Below are positions 1 through 12,400 of a stretch of 64,000 bases of DNA, piece by piece. The position numbers were made by a program, and so were the translations under genes. The notes beneath the pieces are model-generated. The model saw nothing but the letters and a program-made list of their open reading frames with translations, was not told where the DNA came from and ran no database searches. Numbering within the stretch: the first letter of the stretch is position 1; every line of letters starts with the position of its first letter. This DNA is from Struthio camelus (taxonomy: Eukaryota; Chordata; Aves; Struthioniformes; Struthionidae), in NCBI RefSeq assembly GCF_040807025.1, contig NC_090942.1, positions 70,486,487 through 70,550,486 of the forward strand, written 5' to 3'.

Positions 1-868
1 GACCAGAAAGAGCTCCTATCTGCAGCTTCTCCCAGGTGTTCAAAACCCATCTCTGGGACAAGATAGCAAAGATTAAGCAATCAGCTTTCATTTCATCCTT
101 CTCCATTCCCTGCTTAGAAAAGCAGGCTACCTGCCACCAGCAGTCTTTCTGGGCTCTTTTCCAGGACCAAGACAAAGATGTATCAAGGTAGGGACATAGC
201 AGGGACAGTAGTGCAATAAGTTCAAAGACTTTGATCTAGACTCTGCATCCAGATCTGCCCAGGTGAGCCCCTTCTGCAGTACAAGACATGAAGCCTAATA
301 AAACACACCACGAGTTGTCCCCGAGCCATTGATACAGAGCCAGGCTGCAGCTTGTTGGAAGGGACAATTTCCATCAGCGTGAAGAAAGATCCAGCAACTG
401 CATTTAGTCCACGTACATTTTGATGGCTCTCACATTGCCACGCCGCCCCTCTCCCACCCCTGCAGTCGCGCTCCAGCATGCAGCCCCATTCGCAGCGTGG
501 ACGCAAAGCCCTGATTGCCAGCGCAGGGACTGCAGCCAGTGGGGAGACAGTTGGGCTCTCCGGCAGTAGGTCAACTGCTAGGTCCGCCACGGAAATTAAT
601 CACTGAAGCTAAAGGAAGAACACCTCAGACAAGAACCCACTGGCCACCTTGAGCAGGCAGGACAAGTCCAGCCTGTTGAAATGACGTTGTAATTAAAACT
701 TAATAAGAAGTGGCATTTATTGATGAGTTGTATTAACCTTGTCTAAAATCATTTGGACAAATTAAGACTCCTCTCGGTATTTCCCTGCCACATTAAAAGC
801 AGCAAGGCATGAAATAGATGAATAACGCTAGCCACATTGGCTCTTTGTTAGGGGCAGAAGAAAGCTTC
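1..868. other. Upstream non-coding DNA
   Basis: No gene recognised. The 122-codon minus-strand frame at 222-590 has no family signature. A patch at about 660-800 is AT-rich with several TTAAT/ATTAA motifs and may be a conserved non-coding element, but nothing in a single sequence proves that. Confidence 0.5.
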
Positions 869-910
869 AGCTGGCAGGGCTTCAGCCACCGAGATGCTGC
901 CTCCTGGCCT

Positions 911-1155
911 CTGCCAGGGCCCCTGCTGGCAAGCCCCAAAAGATATTGCCAGGGTACTTACATGGACATATAAAGAACGCTCCCAAAAACGCTGCCGGGG
1001 ACCAGCTGTCCCACTCCAGGGGACACTTCCAGGTTATTTGCATGAGCAGCTCTAAATGCATGCCCCAGAGAGCAGCGCCAAGGCCCCCGCTGGCACGCAG
1101 CAGGGGCTGCTGCCAGGGCGCTTGCACGGGCACAAAGTGGCGCAGGCCTGCGGGC
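911..1155. repeat. Diverged tandem array, three units of about 80-84 bp
   Basis: Three successive blocks share two landmarks in the same order: a (T/C)GCCRRGGMCC-like opening (915, about 995, 1077) and, some 33-36 bases on, CCAGG followed by TACTTACATGGACA, TTATTTGCATGAGCA or GCGCTTGCACGGGCA (starting 949, 1029, 1113). The spacings of 80 and 84 bases give the period. Identity between units looks like about 60-70% by eye. The middle unit carries an octamer ATTTGCAT, and the last merges into the CpG-rich block. Confidence 0.6.
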
Positions 1156-1950
1156 GCCGCCGCCGCGGCCCCCGTTCACGCCCATCGCAGCCCCTGCGAG
1201 GGGTGAGTGGCGCCACGGGCGCCGTGCCGGAGCGCGGCGCAGCCCCAGCGGGGCCCTGCCTCCCGGCTGCGTTGCTCTCCGCTGCTTTTGCCGCGGTCAC
1301 AAACCTGTAAAGCAGAGAGCCTGCCAGACCCCGCGCTCTACTCCCAGCTGCGGCTGTCTCTCCGCAGCCACACAACAGCTGAGCAGATAAACACGGCGCC
1401 ACCTGCTCCCACCTCCCATCCCGCCCTCCGCATCCTGCGCCGCGGGCCCCCCCGGCACCCAGAGCTCGGCCCCTGCGCCTGCACCCTCCTCCCCTGCGCC
1501 GTAAGCCCCCGCGGCGCGAACGGGAAACGAGCGGGCACCTCCAAAGTAAACCCTAAACGTGTCCGGCCACGTTTTGGACAAAACGGTCCAGCGCTCCCCT
1601 TGTCCACGGGCAGCCGAGCAGGAAGGGCAGTGGGGAGCACGGCAGGGAAGGGCAGCAGAAAGGGGGGACGTGGATGTATGGAGACAAAAGCAACCGGGAC
1701 ACCTCGGTCTTCCAGCCGCTCCTGGAGATAATAAGAGTTAGTCACGATCTGTTAGCGACACGTAGTTATTATGACTTCTATTCGGGACTCCCCCTAAGCG
1801 TGCGTTCACGTTTACTGTCGTGTTTGCTTACAGCGCGACTCTGATGCTTTCCCGCCGCGGTTGAGCCACAGGCCCAAGTACCGCTATGCTCAGCTATTGG
1901 TAACCTGCCGCACATCCGCACCCGCCGGTTCCCTACCGGCCGTCGCCTGT
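1080..1950. promoter_or_regulatory. Second CpG-rich block, no gene assigned
   Basis: CpG dinucleotides and GC content rise sharply, especially at 1130-1300 and 1430-1640, with a CpG-dense but less GC-rich tail at 1740-1950. A good donor-like sequence (GGGTGAGT) lies at about 1200-1207. The frames here (up to 174 codons at 1207-1731) match nothing I recognise. It could be the promoter of a neighbouring gene running off the left edge, of a non-coding RNA, or an orphan CpG island. ADA2, the neighbour of CECR2 in human, is transcribed away from CECR2 and would fit a leftward promoter, but I see no ADA2 exon. Confidence 0.5.
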
Positions 1951-1955
1951 GTGAA

Positions 1956-2814
1956 CATCATGAAGTGTGCAGATACCGTATTTTAAATCTGATTTAAATC
2001 TGATTAACTAGACACAAGGAGGATCCCTTTTTTGGACCCTATTAAGTCCTTGGTCTCCGTTACATCTGATAGCAGCGTGTTTTCACAAATGAATCGTACT
2101 CTCGGCACCTAGCAGCCGTTGTCAGCTACTTCAGTTTGTACACACACACTTCTGGCATGATGCTGTCACCCTTCGGGGTTGCTTAAAACATGTAAAATAA
2201 CAGAAGGGTGCGAGAGAGAGCATTTTGGGAATTTGTGTTCTTTCTGTTTCAAAATGCAAATGTTACAGCGCAGGCAATGAAATCCAATTCTGGGGAAAAT
2301 AAAGTTGATAAAAAGACAATTTTCCTGTTTGTCTCCTGCTTGACCAGGCAATTAAACTGTGGAATTTTCTGCCCCATGGCATTTTTTAAGGCAAAGGATT
2401 TTTTGCACCTTTTCTTCAGCATCTAGCGCAAGCCCTTATTGGAGGGAGGACCCCTCGGGCATCGCCCTTCTGGCCGTTCCTCTAATCTTGCCTCCCCTTC
2501 AGGAATGCAAAGGAGGCCGGCTCAGGAGTAAAGTGGGCATATTCAATGCTTGACATTTTAAGCAGAAATAGAGGAACTGCTGCTTGCGTTGGATCAGATT
2601 AACTCTTCCTCTGTTTGAGCGCGGTGCTTTTGTCGGGGTCAGCTTCACAGGCAGGGACACAAAACCCTCCAGTGGGCAGGAGCAGGACAACATGCCTCCC
2701 AAAGAAACACTTCCCCAGACCCCATCGGTGGAGGGGCAATTCAGCTTTGACAAGCAGGGCTTACATCACTTGAAATTTTCATTGCTTCAATTATAGGTTC
2801 TTACATTGTTGTTA
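1956..2814. other. Unique non-coding DNA
   Basis: No gene recognised. About 2025-2085 loosely resembles the antisense 3' region of CR1 (a 'cctattaagtccttggtctcc' type phrase), too short to call. Confidence 0.4.
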
Positions 2815-2965
2815 AAAATGTTTGAGACCTGCTGAACTCCTTTCTGAATCCTGCTAAGGCCCTTGGTCTCCATCACACGTGACTGAAGCAAACTCCACAG
2901 GTAAAATGTGAATGGTGTGAAAATATACCGCCTTTCATTCTTCCACTACTGTTTTCAATGTCTTT
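2815..2965 (-). mobile_element. CR1 LINE fragment, 3' region, antisense
   Basis: The stretch carrying TTTCTGAATCCTGCTAAGGC, then a phrase equivalent to 'actccacaggt', then a 'gtgtgaa(g)aaata' phrase, follows the order of the 3' part of old sauropsid CR1 elements read in antisense. The same phrase recurs in the better-preserved copy at about 18280. Truncated and heavily mutated, with no coding capacity. Confidence 0.55.
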
Positions 2966-3019
2966 GAGTATCTCTCGGTTTCATACAATGAAACAGGGAG
3001 GTGAGGAGCGTCCAAATAA

Positions 3020-3097
3020 ATCTTTCAAGCCTGCTTGTTCTTTTACGTAGTTTTCCCAATCTTTCAAGCCTGCTTGTTCTTTTACGTAGTTTTCCCA
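3020..3097 (+). repeat. Perfect tandem duplication, 2 x 39 bp
   Basis: Bases 3020-3058 and 3059-3097 are identical (each starts ATCTTTCAAGCC and ends GTAGTTTTCCCA). No third unit is seen. Perfect identity beside diverged neighbours means a recent event or an assembly artefact. Confidence 0.95.
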
Positions 3098-6000
3098 TTT
3101 ACAAATGGGAAAAAAAAAAGGCTTTGACTGAACCATGACTGGGGAGGAAAATGCCTTTGTTTTTACCATGTAGTACTGCTTGCCATTTGTATTCAGAATT
3201 ACAATTATTCCATCTAGTGATAAAAGTAAGTTCTTGATGCCTTTCCCCTTCCTGCACCTCAGCATTGCCTGTTCTCCCTGCAAAAGCAACGCCAGTGTAT
3301 GAAATTGCTTTAAAGAGTTAGCTGGCAAAATCTGGCACACTGATAAAGACATGTGAAGAGGAAAGTCCCCACTGAAGCCTCATGCCTCCAGTTTAGTTTG
3401 CAGGGTTGCAAAACACAAAAAAATTCCATGTTTAGTAAATAGAGGAAATGTGGTCCAGAGCAACTGGGACAGATGTGGAACCCCACGATGCCAGTGCTAC
3501 AGACTCGCTTTTCAGGCTAGAACAATACTTTACAATGAAAAATTCATTACCCAGATCTGTGAAAACCAAATGAAGCTCAGCCTTTCCTAACCTTGACATT
3601 TTCCAGACTGCTAGCCAAATCCACGGGTAGGACAAACACACACACATCCACCCCCACGCTTCAAAGGCATAGCTGGTACAAGAGAGAATGGCTTTCAGAT
3701 GTGACTTATCTCCTCTGAATGAGCTGTGACACCACCAAGTCCCAGCGTCCAAAGAGCTGCGCATCTATACTCCTAATTACTAAAACTGGAGGGAGAGGCT
3801 TTAGTGCCCTGACTGCGCGCTGTTCTAGTATAGCCCGCAAAGACGCAAAACAGAAAAAGAGTGGGTGAAAGCAAAGTGCAGCAATTAGTAAGTTTATTCG
3901 ACAGAACCCAGTTTGCATATGCTATTGCCAATTGTCACTCCGCTTGGCCATCGTGAGCTATTTTTTGCGGCCAGGGGCTGCTTACTGATGTGAGGCTATC
4001 TGAACATAGCCCTGTTTGCTTGTGTATTTTGTCCCCGTCCTCCCCCAGCTCTGTATATAATGTGACAGTTTCTGCCAAACGACGTTAGTGCATTAGCCAC
4101 TTTTCAAATGATCGCTTCCCCACTGGGTCGGGTCTCTTCAGAGGGAGAGGACGGAGGCTGTGAGCCTATCGGCTCCAAAGAGATTTTCCCCTCTCCCGTT
4201 AGCGGTATTCCCTGAGCCCTGCTGATGAAAGACACAGATGTGTCTGCAGAGGAGCAGCTCTCAGTGCATGCCTCATTCCCCAGAGCCCTCTTCAGCCAGT
4301 TTGATGTCTAAGTGGAAGGGAAGAAAATAAGCTGACAGTGGGGTTACCACCCAGATGATTTTCTGAATTGATTAGCTGCTTTTTCAGAGGCCTCCCATCC
4401 ATACAAACAGCAACCTCGTTGGATCTCACAAGCGGAGTAATGACCTCGGCTAGGAGTGCTCTAGAGAAAGCCCAGCTGTAATGATGTGCTGCTTCCCTAG
4501 GAAAGAAACAAAGGAAAAGCCAGGGGAAAACAACATGAGGGGAACTAAATAACAGCTAGAAAGAGGCAAGGGAAATGCAGCCTGCAGTAGCGCGAAGCAA
4601 AACAAGCACATCTCAGCAATAGCTGCTTTTGACTCTAATTTGTATTTAAAGGGCTGGGCAGGCAAGAAAGAGCTCAGACCACAACTTTCAGAGGTTGAGG
4701 CTGTGAGCGCAGGACAGGCCCAAGAGGATTTAATGGCCTTCTCGGGGTGCGTAACGGTAGAGGTGATGTTGTAATAAAACCCAGGTCCCATTAAGCTGTC
4801 ACACGTTTTCCAGTCCACAGTGGCAGGCAGGACTGGCGAGGCCAGCCTATACCCCCTATGCCAACCTCCCCCAAGCGCCTTCAAGACTGCAAGGTTTTCA
4901 GCTCAAGCGGGCGCCACTTGGGGACACAGCTTGGTGTCCGTCACCCCTCCAGGTGGCAGGCGGTGGCCGTGGGCCTAGGGGGCTGCACAGGGGCAGCCCC
5001 TGCTGCGGCCGGGGCGCCCCAATGGTGCAGGCAGCGGGGCTGTTGTCTCCTCCACTGGGGACCAAATATGTTCCCTTGAAGGGGAGCAAATAGCCCAGCC
5101 TTCCCAGTCTTTGCTCCTGCCTTCTGAAACCCCAGAATAATACAGATTACAAGAGGGAGGGAGGGAGGGGTGCTAGAGAGCCCCATCTCATTGCTCTTTC
5201 CCATCTGTGCCATGCTACTCCTGCCAGAGATTTTTATTTGACCAAAAAAAAAAAAAAAGCTGGAAATAAAACCCATACACCATATTCCCTCTGCAAATGC
5301 CCTGTGCCTCAAAGTGCAGTCTGCTGCTCTCAGAGCCTCCAATTAGCCAAGCAAGGCGAGTGCTCATTAGCCCCACCTGGGTCACTCTGCAACTGGGAGG
5401 GAGAAGCATTAACCCCCACATGGCTCCCAAATAAATAGGTGAGCGGTGCATTCCCCAGCCAAGCAACCCTGGTCCTGCTAGCAGAGGGCCCTGTCCTTGG
5501 GTTAGGCAGTGCCAGGAGGTCTGCTGGTGTGGGGCATCCAGATGCTGGTAGTTTGTGGAGCCTGATATCTGTCTCTGCTATTAGCTCCAAATTGGGAGGG
5601 GGAGAGATGGGTTACAGCACAGCTTTGCAATTTTAGCTGCTCCTGTGCTATAAGTGCTTTGCTGGTAGAGTCTCCTGGAGTATATCTGTATGGGGATGTG
5701 GAGGCTCCAGCCTGGTGGATGTAGCTGCTGTGACAGACTTTGGCTTGGTCCTGATCTGGGATTTCATAGCTGCAGGTTCAGAGCTCAGCAAAGCCAGCTG
5801 CCAGCTTAAAAAAAAAAAAATCTCAGGTATGTTTTGGCTAATATTACAGCACAAGGAGTAAGTGAGGACCAAAACTATCTTCTATGCTATCACACAAGTG
5901 CTTTTTTTCCCCTCTATGCCACTGCTCCTCTCAGATCAGGCATTATTTCACCTATGGTAGCACATCCAGGCCCCAGTCCAGAGCCTGGTGTTCTGGGTAC

Positions 6001-9000
6001 TACGTACACTGGTGGGGAGAATCAGTCGCTGCCTCAGACAGCTTTTAGCCTTTAAGTAAAGGCATTTATATACTAGCTTCACCTAAAATGGGTGGGCAGG
6101 CAGGGTAACTAGGAAAGTGGAAGCAAGCAGGTGATTCCTTATCTGGTAAAATTCATCACTATTTTTAGGAAACTGGTGCTGAACCACAGAAGGCACCTAT
6201 CTGAGAAAGGACCAGAGCAGTCTGTAGACAAGCGATGGTGAAGAACACTGACTGGCAGTACTTAAAATATGATACTTGCTGTCCCTCTCTCCCCAGTTAT
6301 AAAGACACAGCATGGGCCACAGGGCACAGCAGCAGAACAGGAGAAGGATGCAGAACACTTAGAGTATTTCATGACTGACCAAATCTTGGGGCTGAAGAAA
6401 AGGTCTGTCCTTCTTGGTATCCCCCACCCCACAGGTGAGAGGGAAGATGGGCAGAGGTTTGCCAGTGTTAGGGCCTGTTTACCTGGCATGAAAGACAGCC
6501 ATTTCCAAGATTGGGGATTTTACTGGCTGAACCAGAAACATCCCATCCTGCCCCTCATTCATCCTTCACAAGCAGGGGCAGAGCGGTTAGGGAGAGCTGC
6601 TTGCAGCCCCCCAGGACAGGACACACACCTGATTTGGGATAGTGCAGCAGTGAACCATTAACTTAGCAAGCAATCAGTGACTTCAGGTGCCCTCCTCCCC
6701 CTGCCCCAGCAACCGTTCCTGGACTTTTTCCCTGAGGTGCATCTCTTGCCAAGCAAAATGTGGGGATGTCAGGAAGAGATGTAGCAACAGGAGGCTGCCA
6801 GCAATCGATCCGAGCTACCTAGCAGCCTTTTGCATGTAGCCAGCAAGTAAAACATTCCTCCTCAAACCCTGCCCTCTCTCATGGCACTTTAAATGAAGGA
6901 CCAAACTGTTGACCTGATCTGCTAGATAGCTTTTCATTCAGCTGCTTTGGGGTTTCCCTGCAATTTGCTAACCTGAAATATTATATAGGCTACATGTGTA
7001 TGCATACACACGCAATACCTATATTTCATGCACACACATGCCTCCTCACGTTAATAACACTGTATGAATTTCCTGCCTATCCTAACCACACAGAGTATCA
7101 AAACGTACAGTAAGTTGTGCCTGCTGTCAAAGCATGATTATTAGTGTGGAGCCTATAATACACAATTGGTTGGGCTATTACACAGGTTGGACTATTAAAA
7201 CTTTTAAAAAGCCACTATTTATGCCAGTTCTTTCCCTCTTGTATTTTTTCCCATCTGGATCAAAGGAATTAGTCTGGCCAGTTTCTCTTCTACTTCAAGT
7301 CAGCTTCACTTTTCTTTCTGTTAATTTTCTCTAGTGGGGTTTTCAAAGTCTAAGTTGGGAAGACTGCAGGGGAATGTTTCACTGTCAGTTTGGTTTATGT
7401 GCAATATCGCTGTTGTAATGTCATTAGAACGTTTTGATAAATGAATTTTTGCTTCTTTTTGTTTTCAACTTGACTCCTATAATACTTTTTAAAAACCATT
7501 TACATCTATTACATCATAATATCTATTTCCATCAGAAAGAGAGGGGGGAGTTAAAGGAAAGCAAAAGTAGTAAAATTCTGCCTCTCTAACCAATGCAACT
7601 CCCCAGGAAAATGCTGACCCTGAGTGGGGCTCCTCTCTGAGACCTTGGAAAGCTGAGTGCATAAAAATGGAAGTCACTTAGGTCGTGGCCTCAATCCAGA
7701 GCTCATGGATGACCTTTTGCTTGCAGCCCCAGAACTGGTGTGAGAGCACAGGATGAACTTGAACATCGTATGCAAATGGACCAGGGAGGAGATGAACTGG
7801 GAAGAGGACTCACTCCTGACTGACGTAATAGGCACTTAGAAATTCACATTGAAGAATGCCCAAAAGATTGTATATTGTCATCTGGACCGAAAAACTCTTT
7901 GAGTAGGTCACATAAAAATCAACTCCTCAGGTGCCTCATACAAGCAGCACTTTAGCATCATTCCAGTTTCCAACAAAGACAGTGAAGAACAACATTGCCT
8001 GCAATATGTTACTTGCTTGTGCCCTTGGGCCAGCAAAGATCGGAGCCTGCTGATGTCAAGTGGAGGAGTGCCTGTGCAAAGGCAGGCACATGAGCTGCTA
8101 GCTAAGTCGCCAAGTAATAACAGGAGGGAAGATGCATGTCACTAATAAACCAAATTCATACTCAAGTGGGCCGGTTCAATTTCTGCTGAAGTCTGTGCTG
8201 CTGCCTCTTCACTGCTGGTCCATGCCTGCTGGCTTGTAGACACACTCCCCATCCCGCTCCGCTTGCACTCCCAACACAGGCAGGCGTTTGGCGGGACGTG
8301 TCCGCGCCGTCTAAACGGGGTACAGTGAAGCACCCAGGCCCAAACAGCACCAACAGCCCAGCTCATGCCTCCTCACATCCTCCAGAGCAAAGAGCGGCGG
8401 CTTTTAACATTAAATATGGCCGGCAGGCCATAGGCAACACTTCTTTACAGATGATACTATATAAAAAGAAGGGTGGATTTAGTTTTCTCTGCTACTCTTT
8501 GCAGAGTTTCGCTCAGCAGAGCATCAGGGTGGGCATGGCCCTGTGGTGTGTGAACCGGGCACCTTCCCCACTACATCTCCCAGCAGCAGCGAGAGACCAG
8601 CTCTCTGCTGCACCTCCCTAACACTGGTGAGGGTTTTCTCCTGTCTGCTTGCTTCGCAGGGAGCACGTGTGCCCAAGCAGCGCGTTTGGCCGAGAGCAGG
8701 TGTTCGGCGCTCTAAGTCAAGGGGCCAGTCTAAAGTGATCTGCTCTGCCTGCACTTCCCAGGACAGCAGAGCTGCGTGCTGCCTTTCTCCAAATTGGGCG
8801 GCAGGAGCAGCCAGTTTTCTCCCGAGACTTCTCGTTGTCCGCTCTGACCGCTGATTAAATGTACGAAACACGTTTCGCCCAGAAGCATCTCCACAGCGTG
8901 TACTAACAAGCCGTTTCTCCTCCTCCTAGCAGTGCAGCTGCCTCTAGCGTAGACCATGCACAGCAGGGCACATTTCACCAGAGAAGGGGAAGATTAATTT

Positions 9001-12000
9001 CTCCTCCAACTGAAGCTGTCTGGAATTGTTTTAAGACCAGCAAAATGCAATTGCTCGGGTTATAGTGCACCCAGAGCACATGAGCCCAAACAGTGCCAGG
9101 GGATTTTTAACCACTAGGACTGGCTGGGACCTATATGCAATATTACTGCTTAAAAGATAGCATCTCTGGAAACTCCGTCCCGTTTCCCTGCCCTCCCCAA
9201 ACACACACCTGCCTCCCAGCGCTATACAGGAGTTGCTTCAGCACTGACTCAGAGGGAAGATTTTTGGCCTGCCTACTCAAGCGCTTCCTGTGCTCTGCTG
9301 GGGCTCCCTCGGGGCCTACCATCTGAGCATTGACCCAGCCAATCTTACAAGGTCTCGCACGACCGCCCTAACTAAGCCTTCCCACCGTGGCATCCGCGTC
9401 CTGCTCAAGGGGGCACGCTTGACGTGCCCGATGGGGACAGGCCCGAGGTAGGGGTGACAGGAGGCAGTGGGAGGATTTGCTATTTGCCTGCCATGCCAGC
9501 TCTCGGCTTTAAGTAAGTTCCTTAACCCCCTCAGGCTCAGCTGTGACTCACTGCCGGTATTTGATCATATTTTCAGAGCAGGATTAATTACGCTTTATTG
9601 CTTGTTCACATAACGGGCTGGTATCATCTTCAAAGGCCTGTTCTTCGGAGGAGGAGGAAGGAGACATGCCCCATAATTTAGTGACCATTGCTTCTAAATT
9701 AGAAGGTTAATAGCTTGACCACTTCATATTTTAACCCCCAAGCCTTTCTCACTGACTGTAAAGCATAACACTTTTTATTTCCCTTTAACAGGTCCCCATG
9801 GGGCTTTGTCTCGCTATATAAATCAGAGCCTTGCTGCTCCTTTTTGGGGCTCAGGAGCAGACTCACCTCCATGGCTAGCAGCAGTTACCCCGTTTTATGC
9901 GCACATCCCTGGGAGCAGCCCCTGGGAAGAGGCCAGGGGAGGATGATCACTCAGACAATCAGCAGGACAGTCGGGTGCTGCGTACTTGTGCAAATCAGAC
10001 TGTTTATTTAGGTGTTTACCTACAGCATTAACTTAAAGCTTTTGTTTTGATGCCATGGCCTAGCAGAGTTGGACAGATCTGCCAGCAAAAACTCCTCCAC
10101 CCTTCCCCCAGCAGGAAAATGGGCTTCAGAGGGAAGGGTGAACCAGGAGGGCTGAATGTGGGAACCCAAAACATGAAAGTTATTAAGTGCAGAAGAAAGA
10201 TTAGATCAACCAGCTCTTCTCCCTGCCAGTGCAGGCCTTCCTCTCTTACATGTTTTCTTGTATTTTTATCAAGTCCCAAGTTTAAAACAAGTCAGGTGCT
10301 TCCTCGGGGAGCAACCATCCCACCACAGCCAGCTAATCTGGAGCAAACCCTTCATCTTGAATTCATGCAAGAGCAGAGGTGCATGGGCAGAGCTGTCTGG
10401 GGAGCTGGGAACTGAAGCCTAGAGGTTTCTCTGGCCAAGACTTTGATATCAGGTTTCTGTTCAGGAACCTACATCATCCCTCCCATCTAATGCCCAACTT
10501 AAGGAGTGCTAGCAGCTTGTATTGACACCTTATTAGCATGGGAACCCTGGGGCTGATTTTCAAGAGCTCGATGAGAGGTAGTAAATGATAACCAGCTGGA
10601 AGAGTCAGTGGTTCACAGTGCCGGTAATGGCACAAACAGGTCTTTTCTTTCCTTTTCTAGATGGCTGGTTTTAACTGGCCTACTGACCAAGACAGGAGAC
10701 CAGCTCCTGTCATTCTGTGGCCTGTATTAAATACGTTACATGGCCTCAGTCCACACCACTGGAAGCTCCTGAGTGGCATAGTTGCCATGGAGGACACCAG
10801 GGCTACATCAAACGGGCAGGGCTGCTTCCCAACAGGCAGTTACCTCATCATTAAGGAGACCACTGCATGCAAACTCAGGTTGCAATCCTTTGGGCAGCTT
10901 CAGAATACTGTTTTTCATGGCTACCGGGGCCAAAACCTTGCACAAGCGCACGCAAAACTCTACTGGTGGCACAAGCTTCCTGGATTTAGTGTTAGATGGC
11001 AGATGCACGTACAGTGCAGTATGCTGAGAGGAAAGGTGAATGTATAAAGCAGATCTAAGGAGACAGGAGCACCCCAAATCCCCATTAGTACTGCCCAGTT
11101 CACCCTGCGCACCACAGCCCACGCAAAGGAAGCAGCCCCGCTGTCTTGCAGGCTCCCTGCCCCTTTGCCATGCGGCATTCAGGCAGCATCAGACTCTGCG
11201 AAGGACAAATGCTGGCTGGAGAGGCTGAGGTGCAAGAAACATGCTGTTGGGGCCTTGGGAAAATGAACCTAGCGCCTGCAAAATGCAACCTATAAAACCA
11301 TTTCCTAGCCCTCATGCGCCTGCAGCAGGGAGAGCAGCCTGAGTGCTAATTTCAGTGCTAATTGCCACCAGGCCCACAGTTAGCCAAGCGCTCCACCGCT
11401 CTCACCAGACAGCTATTTGAGAGGCTGGGGCGCGAAGGCGTGAAGGAAGTTTCTTGGGGCTAGCCGCCAGCATTTAAGGTCTGTTCTAACGTACATTAGG
11501 CACTAATGGAAATAGCCCTTGAAGTCAGGATTGCACTCGTGTACAGAGTCACGATTTTCCTTAACTGGCGGACAAAAAAAGGTCTGAATATCTTACAGTT
11601 CCCCTGTTACAAGCAGGACTGGGAAGAGTCTGGAGATGACTAACCGGATTAGTCACTAGCCCTTTCCCTTTGTGGTTGGACAGTTAAAATCTCTTCACTC
11701 CATCAATCTGTCAGCCATACCCCCCTTCCAGCTGCCTACAATGCTGGCAACCGCTTTCCTCAGAATGGCTTGACACCCAGATAGTTTTTGAAAGTCTTTC
11801 ATGGATCTTGTCCCGCGTGAGACTTGCCAGGATTATTTACGTTAGGGGAAGTGATCCTAGCTGTTTTCATTGCGCTGGGACTAAATCCTAGCAGAGATGT
11901 GTCTAAACCAGCTTAAATTGTGTTTATTCTGGGTGAGTTTAATTACATGTACTGAATTAAGCAAACCAGTAGAAGTGCAGTTTAAACTCGTTCAAGAGCA

Positions 12001-12164
12001 TCTACATTAGGGATCTGGAATTAAATCAATTTTGTTATATTCCAGGGAAACTTTTCTTCAGCTAGGCTAGATTTCATACCGATGGCCATCACTGGGAATG
12101 TCAGCTCCCTGCCTTTGGTATATACAGAGAAGTTGGATTAAGCCTCTCCCATCTTACATAGAAT
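3098..12164. other. Unique intergenic DNA upstream of CECR2
   Basis: About 9 kb with no recognised gene or well-preserved repeat. It contains small runs such as A15 at 5244-5258 and a GGGA repeat at about 5154-5170. The frames (up to 144 codons) lack domain signatures. One 128-codon frame at 10661-11047 is preceded by an acceptor-like tract and is described separately. Confidence 0.6.
10638..11047 (+). other. Splice-acceptor-like tract before a 128-codon frame
   Basis: A pyrimidine tract ending in TTTTCTAG (AG at 10659-10660) is followed at once by an ATG (10661) that opens 128 codons to a stop at 11045-11047. The peptide (starting MAGFNWPTDQDRRPAP) has no family I recognise and its composition is unremarkable. 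It could be an exon of an unannotated transcript, but a frame of this size is expected by chance in 64 kb. Confidence 0.15.
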
Positions 12165-12400
12165 AATAATATTTAGCATGTAAGTAGCATTTTACAATAT
12201 CAAAACAATAAATACTGCGCTACCGTGGTAATGAGAGCTGACAAGGCACGAGCATTAACTAATTAAGCCTCACAACTTCCCTGAGGTGTATAAATAGGAT
12301 TATTCCCATCTTATTGATGAGGAAAATATATATGAATTGATATACTCAAAGGCACAGAGCAATTCAGTGAAGGAGGTGGGATCACAACGCAGTACTGCTA
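12165..12400 (-). mobile_element. MIR / CORE-SINE fragment, antisense
   Basis: The order of phrases is the reverse complement of MIR: a TTTAGCATGTAAG-type 3' part, 'taattaagcctcacaacttccctgaggt', 'ttattcccatcttattgatgaggaaaa', 'aggcacagag', then an 'aggaggtgggatcacaac' phrase. It is a tRNA-derived retroposon, ancient, with no function implied. Confidence 0.7.

Noticed and set aside
1..1080. ADA2 (CECR1) first exon on the minus strand
   Set aside because: Expected from human gene order, but no frame here resembles ADA2; only the CpG block hints at a neighbouring promoter.
9480..9620. Possible MIR at the 'ccttaaccccctcaggctcag' phrase
   Set aside because: Only one short phrase matches; the flanks do not follow MIR order.
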